64,000 nucleotides of DNA. Source: Plantactinospora endophytica (GTDB lineage Bacteria > Actinomycetota > Actinomycetes > Mycobacteriales > Micromonosporaceae). Under the pieces are notes generated by a model. It worked only from the letters and a program-made list of their open reading frames with translations. It was not told the origin of the DNA and did not search any database. Positions 58,236 to 64,000 of the stretch are shown here, one piece after another. The position numbers and the translations under genes were made by a program. The stretch covers positions 372,001-436,000 of the forward strand of contig NZ_BONW01000001.1 in the NCBI RefSeq assembly GCF_016862915.1, in the 5' to 3' direction. The stretch's first letter is position 1; every line of letters begins with the position of its first letter.

Positions 58236-59354
58236 CCCGGTTGCCGGTGGTAGCAGCGCCGGCCGGCGCCGGGCGGCGATGTCCTCGATCCAGCCGAGCA
58301 GCAGCACCGCCACGGCGGTCAGCAGGCACACGCCGGCCAGCCGCAGGCCGAGATGGGCGGCCGAGTCGAAGGGGAGCAGCGGGTCGAGCAGCATGGTGAC
58401 CGCCAACCCGGCGGGGATGTGCCAGAGGTAGATGGTGACCGCGCGGGCGTTCACCAGCCGCAGGGCCCGGCCCAGCGGGCGTGGGCCGGCGAACCGGTGC
58501 AGTTCGGGCCGGAGTCGGAGCAGCGCCGCGACCCAGGCCATCGACCACAGGGTGGAGCCACCCGGGATGTGGTTGAGGTCGAGGTCGCCGTTCGTCGCCA
58601 CGGCGACCGCGAGCCAGCTTCCGCCGGTCACCGCCAGGCCCGCCACCAGGCAGCCGTACCAGCGGGCGGGGATGCGGTGCAGCAGCCCGTCGTGGTGGGC
58701 GAAGCCCAGCAGCCAGCAGGCGAGGTAGCTGGCGACGAAGTAGCCGACGCCGACGCCGGCCAGGTGCAGCCCGACCGGCAGCGCGGTGCCGAGGGCGAGG
58801 GTCGGCCAGGGCCAGCGGCGGAACGCGCCGAGCAGGGCCGGGGAGAGCAGCACCAGCCAGAGGTACGTGACGACGTACCAGAGGCCGAGGTGCAGCGCCC
58901 AGGACCAGGGTTGGTCGCCGGCCGGTGGCACCCGCAGGGGTACCAGCCACCAGAGCAGTTCGCCCCAGCCGAGCGGACCGGCCGGCGCGGTACGCCAACC
59001 TGCGGCGGTGACCAACAGGAGCGCTGCGGCACCGTACGCCCAGTACGGCAGCAGGAGGCGTCGCAGTCGCCGGCCGATGGCCCGGTTGCCGCTCCGGTCC
59101 AGGGACGCCACCATCAGCGAGCCGCCGATGCCGAACATCAGGCCCATCGCCGGCAGCAGCAGGCTCAGCCAGAGCCAGCCGGACACGTGGTAGACCAGCA
59201 CCCGGACCAGTGCGCCGGCCCGGAGCAGGTCGAGATAGCGGTCCCGGTCCGGTGCCGGATCCTCGGCGCGGCCGGTGGGCGGCGCCGGAGTCGGAGTTCC
59301 GGCAGGCGCGTTCGGCACGACTGTCTCGGCGGCCCCGGTCGCCCCACTGATCAC
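58119..59354 (-). CDS. Acyltransferase 3 family membrane protein
   Basis: A 411-residue protein with about ten hydrophobic helices. Acyl_transf_3 features are RYLDLLRAGALVRVLVYHVS (with the R and H of the R-x10-H motif in this family) and WGELLWWLVPLRVPPAGDQP. It should transfer an acyl group to a surface sugar. The start GTG at 59354 has TACCGT ending 7 nt upstream; the frame is open further. The C-terminal 39 codons overlap the HAAS gene on the other strand. Confidence 0.82.
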   Translation of the reverse strand: MISGATGAAETVVPNAPAGTPTPAPPTGRAEDPAPDRDRYLDLLRAGALVRVLVYHVSGWLWLSLLLPAMGLMFGIGGSLMVASLDRSGNRAIGRRLRRLLLPYWAYGAAALLLVTAAGWRTAPAGPLGWGELLWWLVPLRVPPAGDQPWSWALHLGLWYVVTYLWLVLLSPALLGAFRRWPWPTLALGTALPVGLHLAGVGVGYFVASYLACWLLGFAHHDGLLHRIPARWYGCLVAGLAVTGGSWLAVAVATNGDLDLNHIPGGSTLWSMAWVAALLRLRPELHRFAGPRPLGRALRLVNARAVTIYLWHIPAGLAVTMLLDPLLPFDSAAHLGLRLAGVCLLTAVAVLLLGWIEDIAARRRPALLPPATGSADTGPGRYDGAETRHPEGQVAGGGAERHEERQQQQGQ

Positions 59355-59361
59355 ACCAGCC

Positions 59362-59367
59362 ACGGTA
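59362..59367 (-). promoter_or_regulatory. -10 element of the acyltransferase gene (leaderless)
   Basis: TACCGT on the minus strand ends 7 nt before the GTG at 59354. Confidence 0.5.
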
Positions 59368-59386
59368 TCCCCGCAGCTCGCACAAA

Positions 59387-60172
59387 TTAGGAAATTTCCC
59401 TCAATAGCTCTGAATCGGGTGGTGCCACCGCCGGCCACGCCACCGTGATCTCGCCGAGCCGCCAACGGGCTGGCCGGTCCAGTACCGGCCAGCCGGCCGC
59501 CCGGACCGCCTCGACCGTACGCCGCCAGCGCTGCCGGGGACCGAACGTGGCGTACGGGGCCGCGTCCCGCCAGCCCTCCTCCAACGCCCGGACCAGCCCG
59601 TTTACGCCCGTCCCCGGCACGTTGTGGTGGATCAGCGCCTTCGGCAGCCGCTCGGCGAGCGTGGCCGGACTGTCGAGTGTGGAGAGCCGGGCGGCCAGGG
59701 TCAGCGACCGGGGTCCGGACGGGTCGACGAGCAGCCAGCTCGCCAGCCGCCCCAGCTCGTCACAGGTCCCCTCGACCAGCACCCCGCCCGGCGCCAGCGC
59801 CCCGGTCATGGTCCGCCAGGCCGGCACCACCTCCGGCTCGGCGTACTGCCGGAGCACGTTGAACGCCCGGACCAGCACCGGGCGCAGCCCGGCCAGCTCG
59901 AAGCCGCCCCGGCCGAAGGTGAGCCCCGGCGGGTCGGCGGCGGGCATTGCGGCGGCCACCCGTACCGGATCGATCTCCAGCCCGACCACCCGGACGTCCG
60001 GCCGGACGGCGGCCAACCGGGCACGCAGTTCGACCACGGTGACCGGGCTGGCGCCATAGCCGAGGTCCACCACCAGCGGGTCCCGGGCGTCCCGGAGCAG
60101 GTCGCCGCAGGTCGCCGCGATCCAGTTGTCCACCCGGCGCAGCCGGTTGGGATTGGTGGTCCCCCGGGTCAC
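59387..60172 (-). CDS. SAM-dependent methyltransferase
   Basis: A 261-residue class I methyltransferase. The start TRGTTNPNRLRRVDNWIA is typical of a family found throughout actinobacteria; DPLVVDLGYGASPVTVVEL is motif I, VVGLEIDPVRVAAA motif II, and ALAPGGVLVEGTCDE a later strand. Substrate unknown. GGAG 3 nt before the GTG at 60172. It follows the SDR gene by 71 bp. Confidence 0.88.
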   Translation of the reverse strand: MTRGTTNPNRLRRVDNWIAATCGDLLRDARDPLVVDLGYGASPVTVVELRARLAAVRPDVRVVGLEIDPVRVAAAMPAADPPGLTFGRGGFELAGLRPVLVRAFNVLRQYAEPEVVPAWRTMTGALAPGGVLVEGTCDELGRLASWLLVDPSGPRSLTLAARLSTLDSPATLAERLPKALIHHNVPGTGVNGLVRALEEGWRDAAPYATFGPRQRWRRTVEAVRAAGWPVLDRPARWRLGEITVAWPAVAPPDSELLREIS

Positions 60173-60243
60173 CGCTCCGACCGGGCGGGCCGGCCCGCCC
60201 CGCCCCGGTCCGGTCGGCGGCCCTGCCGGCCGCGCCACCCGGC

Positions 60244-61023
60244 TCACGCCCCGGCGTCGGTCCCGACCCGGTGCACCTTGTGCTGGGCCGCCTGGGCCAG
60301 CGGCCGGACCACCAGCCGGTCCACGTTGACGTGCTGCGGGCGGGTGGCGCACCAGGCGATGCAGTCCGCCACGTCGTCCGCGACCAGCGGCTCGGCGACC
60401 CCGGCGTACGCCGCCGTCGCGAGCTGCGCGTCGCCGCCGAACCGGACCAGCCCGAACTCCTCGGTTCGCACCATCCCCGGGTCGATCTCGATCACCCGGA
60501 CCGGCCGTCCACAGAGTTCCAGCCGCAGCGTTCCGGTGAGCGCGGTCTGGGCGTGCTTGGCCGCCGCGTAGCCCCCACCGCCCTCGTAGACGATCAGACC
60601 GGCGGTGGAACTGACCACCACCACGGTGCCGGCGCCGGAGGACTCCAGGGCGGGCAGCAGCGCCTGGGTGACCCGGAGCGTGCCGAGCACGTTCACGTCG
60701 TACATCCACTGCCAGTCGGCGACCGAGCCCGACTCGACCGGGTCCAGCCCGTGCGCGCCGCCGGCGTTGTTGACCAGCAGGGTGACCGGGCCGCCGAGCC
60801 TTCCGGCGGCGGCGGCCAGTTCCGCCACCGACTCGTCGGAGGTGACGTCGCAGGGCTGCGCGGTGGCCGTACCGCCGGAGCGGCGGATCTCCTCGACCAG
60901 GGCGTCGAGCCGGTCGGCCCGGCGGGCGGCGGCGAGTACGGAGAACCCCTCGGCGGCCAGCCGGCGGGCCGTGGCGGCGCCGATCCCGCTGGACGCACCG
61001 GTGACGATCGCGACACGAGTCAT
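60244..61023 (-). CDS. Short-chain dehydrogenase (Rv0484c-like)
   Basis: A 259-residue classical SDR: TGASSGIGAATARRLAAEG, NNAG in LLVNNAGGAHG, S in VVVVSSTAGLIVYEGG and Y-x-x-x-K in GYAAAKHAQTAL. It is divergent from mshA; in M. tuberculosis an SDR gene also lies just before mshA. ATG at 61023 preferred; an ATG six codons upstream is possible. Confidence 0.9.
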   Translation of the reverse strand: MTRVAIVTGASSGIGAATARRLAAEGFSVLAAARRADRLDALVEEIRRSGGTATAQPCDVTSDESVAELAAAAGRLGGPVTLLVNNAGGAHGLDPVESGSVADWQWMYDVNVLGTLRVTQALLPALESSGAGTVVVVSSTAGLIVYEGGGGYAAAKHAQTALTGTLRLELCGRPVRVIEIDPGMVRTEEFGLVRFGGDAQLATAAYAGVAEPLVADDVADCIAWCATRPQHVNVDRLVVRPLAQAAQHKVHRVGTDAGA

Positions 61024-61207
61024 CGGGACATTCTGGCCCAACCCGGCCCGGGGTCGCGGTCTGGGCCCGAATGAGGTCGGTCACCTCGTCGGGCACCCGG
61101 ACGATTGACCGTCGCCCGATCGGGAAGATGACACCCACAGCGGTGGTTGCGCTGTGAGGTGACCCGGTCGTGCGGGACGGCGTAACACGTTGACAGAAGG
61201 AGCGGAC

Positions 61208-62581
61208 GTGGCGGAACTGCACACCGGGGTGGCCCGGCAACGAGGTATCCAGCCGTGGCCGACGCCGCGCCGGATCGCCACCCTCTCCGTACACACGTCG
61301 CCGCTGCACCAACCCGGCACCGGTGACGCCGGAGGGATGAACGTCTACATCGTCGAGGTCTCCCGACGGCTGGCCGAGGCCGGCGTCGAGGTCGAGATCT
61401 TCACCCGGGCCACCGCCAGCGACCTGCCGCCGGTGGTCGAGATGGCCCCGGGGGTCAAGGTCCGGCACGTCACCTCCGGCCCGTTCGAGGGGCTGGCCAA
61501 GGAGGAACTGCCGGGCCAGCTCTGCGCCTTCACGGCCGGGGTACTGCGGGCCGAGGCCGCCCGCCCGCCGGGCTTCTACGACCTGATCCACTCGCACTAC
61601 TGGCTCTCCGGGCAGGTCGGCTGGCTGGCCAAGGAGCGCTGGGGGGTGCCGCTGGTGCACACCGCGCACACCCTGGCCAAGGTCAAGAACGCCCGGCTCG
61701 CCGTGGGGGACCGGCCCGAGCCGAAGGCGCGGGTGATCGGCGAGGAGCAGGTGGTGGCCGAGGCCGACCGGCTGGTCGCGAACACCACGGTCGAGGCCCG
61801 GGACCTGATCTCCCGGTACGACGCCGACCCGGACCGGGTCGAGGTGGTACGCCCCGGCGTGGACCTGGACCGTTTCACCCCCTCCCCGGCCGGTCAGGAG
61901 GAGGCGGGCCGACTGGCCGCGCGGCGCCGGCTGGGGCTGCCCGAGCGGGGTACCGTCGTGGCGTTCGTCGGCCGGATCCAGCCGCTGAAGGCGCCGGACG
62001 TGCTGCTGCACGCGCTCGCCGAACTCTGGAACTGGCAGCCCCGGACCGCCGAGTCGGTCACCGTGGTGATCGCGGGCGGGCCGAGCGGCAGCGGCCTGGA
62101 CCAGCCCACCTCGCTCATCGAACTGGCCGCCAAGCTCGGCGTCGGCGACGCGGTGCGCTTTCTGCCGCCGCAGACCGGTGACGACCTGCCGGCGCTGTAC
62201 CGGGCCGCCGACCTGGTGGCGGTCCCGTCGCACAACGAGTCGTTCGGCCTGGTGGCCCTGGAGGCGCAGGCCTGCGGTACTCCGGTGGTCGCCGCTGCCG
62301 TGGGTGGGCTGATCACCGCCGTCCGGGACGGCGCCAGCGGGGTACTCGTCGACGGGCACCACCCCGGCGACTGGGCCCGGGTGCTCGGCGGCCTGCTGGC
62401 CGCACCCGGGCGGCGGGCCGAGCTGTCCCGGGGTGCGGTGGAGCACGCCCGTGCCTTCTCCTGGGCCCGTACCGCCACCGAGCTGCTCGGGGTCTACCGT
62501 GAGGCGGTGGCGGAGCACCGGGACCGGCTCGCCTCCGAACTCGCGGACGGTACGGCGACGCTGCCACTGGCGGCCTGCTGA
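61208..62581 (+). CDS. mshA: D-inositol-3-phosphate glycosyltransferase MshA
   Basis: A 457-residue GT-B retaining glycosyltransferase that starts mycothiol synthesis by adding GlcNAc to inositol 3-phosphate. [20 protein letters not shown] is the MshA N-terminal signature; [13 protein letters not shown] and [15 protein letters not shown] bind UDP-GlcNAc; E-x7-E is [15 protein letters not shown] lies 6 nt before the GTG at 61208. Followed by ybjN, an order preserved in mycobacteria. Confidence 0.96.
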   Translation: MAELHTGVARQRGIQPWPTPRRIATLSVHTSPLHQPGTGDAGGMNVYIVEVSRRLAEAGVEVEIFTRATASDLPPVVEMAPGVKVRHVTSGPFEGLAKEELPGQLCAFTAGVLRAEAARPPGFYDLIHSHYWLSGQVGWLAKERWGVPLVHTAHTLAKVKNARLAVGDRPEPKARVIGEEQVVAEADRLVANTTVEARDLISRYDADPDRVEVVRPGVDLDRFTPSPAGQEEAGRLAARRRLGLPERGTVVAFVGRIQPLKAPDVLLHALAELWNWQPRTAESVTVVIAGGPSGSGLDQPTSLIELAAKLGVGDAVRFLPPQTGDDLPALYRAADLVAVPSHNESFGLVALEAQACGTPVVAAAVGGLITAVRDGASGVLVDGHHPGDWARVLGGLLAAPGRRAELSRGAVEHARAFSWARTATELLGVYREAVAEHRDRLASELADGTATLPLAAC

Positions 62582-62672
62582 GCCGAGCGCCTGGCGGCGT
62601 CTGGCGGAACCGACGGGGGAGCTGATCGACCTCGGGCTCGACGTCGCCGAGGACGGGAAGGTGGGTGCCGGG

Positions 62673-63197
62673 ATGGCCTCTCGGGCGGAGATCGGTCGGC
62701 TGATCGAGGCAACCTGTGCCGATCGCGAGCTGCCCTGCGAGTCGACGGGCGAGTTCTCGTACGCGGTCACCCTGCCGGGTACGCACAAGCTCAGGACGGT
62801 CTGCAACCTGATCGTCGGCGAGCACGCGCTGCGGATCGAGGCGTTCGTGATGCGCCAGCCGGACGAGCGGCGTGAGGAACTCTTCACCTGGTTGCTCCAA
62901 CGCAACGCCCGGATGTACGGGGTGGCGTTCTCCGTCGACGCGGTCGGCGACGTCTACCTGACCGGCCGGGTCGGCCTGGCCGGGGTGACCGAGGAGGAAC
63001 TCGACCGGCTCTTCGGCTCGGTGCTGACGTACGCGGACGAGTCGTTCGACACCATGCTGGAGATCGGCTTCGGTACGGCGATCCGCCGGGAGTGGGAGTG
63101 GCGGGTCAAACGGGGCGAGTCGCTGGCGAACCTGCGGGCCTTCGCGCACCTGTTCGAGCGTTCGGCGGCGGATAACTCGGGTTTGGACCGCCCCTGA
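62673..63197 (+). CDS. YbjN domain protein
   Basis: A 174-residue protein of the type III secretion-chaperone-like YbjN fold (HALRIEAFVMRQPDERREEL, RMYGVAFSVDAVGDVYLTGR). In E. coli YbjN suppresses temperature sensitivity; the role in actinobacteria is unclear. It follows mshA by 91 bp. ATG at 62673 chosen; a GTG four codons upstream is possible. Confidence 0.87.
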   Translation: MASRAEIGRLIEATCADRELPCESTGEFSYAVTLPGTHKLRTVCNLIVGEHALRIEAFVMRQPDERREELFTWLLQRNARMYGVAFSVDAVGDVYLTGRVGLAGVTEEELDRLFGSVLTYADESFDTMLEIGFGTAIRREWEWRVKRGESLANLRAFAHLFERSAADNSGLDRP

Positions 63198-63284
63198 CGG
63201 GTATGCCCCGGCGGCGGCACCAGGATGTGGCGATGGCCGCGCCGCCTGCCGAGGTCAGACTGTCAGAAGGAGCGTGAGGATCTC

Positions 63285-64000
63285 ATGGCTCAGCGGAACA
63301 GTTCCGGTCGCGGCGCAACCGCGACCGCGACGAAGCGCCGATCCAGCAAAACGGCTGACATCAACGAGAGCAAGATCAACTCGATGAAGGCCGAGGACAT
63401 CCGGGGACAGCTCCGGAAACGTGGTATTTCGGGCATATCTGCACTGCGCAAGATGGACCTGGTGAAGAGCCTGGTCCGGACGCTGCGGGCGGAGGGCGGA
63501 CCAGGCGGCCGGAAGGCCACGGCGGCGCCGAGCAAGCGCGCCACCGCGAAGAAGGCGCCCGCCAAGCGGAGCACCGCGAAGAAGGCGCCGGCCCGTACGG
63601 TCGCGGCGAAGAAGGCCCCGGCCCGGAAGACCACCACCGCCCGGGCGACCGGCGCCAAGAAGGCGCCGGCCCGCAAGGCGACCGCGAAGAAGGCGCCGGC
63701 CCGGAAGAGCACCACCGCCCGGGCTGCCGGCGCGAAGAAGGCGCCGGCCCGGAAGGCCGCGGCGAAGAAGGCACCGGCCCGCAAGACCGTGGCCGCCGCG
63801 CGGAAGGCGCCGGCCCGCAAGTCCGTCACCTCCGCCCGGACCACGACCGGTACCCGCCGGACCGGCGCCACGTCGGCCCGGAAGGCGACCGGACCGGCCA
63901 AGGCGACCGGCGCCCGCGCCACCGGACCGGGCAAGGCCACCGGAGCCCGCAAGAGCACGGCGGCCAAGAGCACCACGGCCGCCCGCAAGACGACCGGGGC
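63285..64000 (+). CDS. Histone H1-like protein with Rho_N/SAP-like N-terminus, partial
   Basis: Starts at ATG 63285 and runs open off the right edge (238 codons). Residues 30-70 (SMKAEDIRGQLRKRGISGIS then ALRKMDLVKSL) look like a Rho-N/SAP-type nucleic-acid-binding domain. From residue 80 on it is a long low-complexity tail built on KKAPAR units with Ala, Lys, Arg, Thr, like histone H1 C-termini and the tail of mycobacterial HupB. A nucleoid-associated DNA- or RNA-binding protein is likely. The C-terminus is not seen. GTGAGGA is upstream. Confidence 0.82.
   Translation, partial: MAQRNSSGRGATATATKRRSSKTADINESKINSMKAEDIRGQLRKRGISGISALRKMDLVKSLVRTLRAEGGPGGRKATAAPSKRATAKKAPAKRSTAKKAPARTVAAKKAPARKTTTARATGAKKAPARKATAKKAPARKSTTARAAGAKKAPARKAAAKKAPARKTVAAARKAPARKSVTSARTTTGTRRTGATSARKATGPAKATGARATGPGKATGARKSTAAKSTTAARKTTG

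Noticed and set aside
59387-62905. 1172-codon frame on the minus strand across mshA and the SDR
   Set aside because: Only its last 261 codons (from 60172) are a real methyltransferase; the rest is antisense to mshA and ybjN.
63290-63988. Ala/Val/Phe-rich minus-strand frame at the right edge
   Set aside because: Antisense of the KKAPAR tail of the histone-like gene, which has start signals and a real domain.

Overview
The window is 64 kb of very GC-rich actinobacterial chromosome. Mycothiol genes (mshD, mshA, a mycothiol-type maleylpyruvate isomerase), a GlnR-type orphan regulator, an HbhA-like protein, an ECF41 sigma factor and many starts lacking a Shine-Dalgarno sequence point to Actinomycetia, most likely Micromonosporaceae. 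That placement is an inference from remembered family similarity, not from a search. I saw no tRNA, rRNA, CRISPR array, transposase or integrase. Most of the window is ordinary vertically inherited chromosome.

Layout. 0-9.5 kb: partial GroES paralog, AI-2E-type exporter, DinG-like helicase, DUF402 protein, ECF41 sigma factor, DUF47-Pit phosphate uptake operon behind a triple PHO box, Gfo/Idh oxidoreductase, NUDIX hydrolase. 9.6-21.4 kb: pstSCAB behind its own PHO box, mshD, a secreted polysaccharide deacetylase, glnR, a membrane protein, lmeA, and a thiosulfate sulfurtransferase-DUF1416 operon preceded by an unlisted cysteine-rich leader peptide (MGTLLTKRRAVDLCRVATCL and five more residues). 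21.5-40.9 kb: an accessory stretch holding a Tat-exported beta-helix protein, SDRs, a TPP decarboxylase, a TetR/SDR pair, a short GntR/DivIVA module, RidA, three paralogous secreted proteins of unknown function, and a 1465-residue subtilase-kelch protein beside a single-domain winged-helix regulator. 41-46.8 kb: DsrE, a 34-residue membrane peptide, nitrobindin-like FABP, aminodeoxychorismate-lyase-like enzyme, Fur/Nur, YgfZ, BKACE, asparaginase. 47-64 kb: HTH-hbhA-DUF2516 block, alpha/beta hydrolase, AlaX, SDR, WYL regulator, EI24, macro domain, LacI, MDMPI, murB, PadR/HAAS pair, acyltransferase, methyltransferase, SDR, mshA, ybjN and the start of a histone H1-like protein.

How it works together. 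Phosphate supply is represented twice (Pit and Pst), each behind 11-bp GTGAAC direct repeats expected to bind PhoP. Sulfur and thiol metabolism is represented by the sulfurtransferase operon with its presumptive cysteine attenuator, plus mycothiol synthesis. As recalled, the order cysA2-sseC-lmeA-glnR-mshD-pstB matches the M. tuberculosis Rv0814c-Rv0820 region and FABP-pabC-ygfZ matches Rv0813c-Rv0811c; here the two halves are about 20 kb apart, separated by the accessory stretch.

The two least expected structures are: (1) between two divergent members of the secreted paralog family, a 68-bp inverted repeat made of six TCCAGTG-like heptamers at exact 11-bp spacing, with the last heptamer 8 bp from a -10 element, the geometry of SARP/OmpR-type activator sites; and (2) at least eight genes whose last codons and stop codon are repeated as short tandem copies (14-35 bp units) just past the gene end. 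In addition, 23 starts have a TANNNT hexamer ending 6-9 nt before the start codon, implying widespread leaderless transcription.
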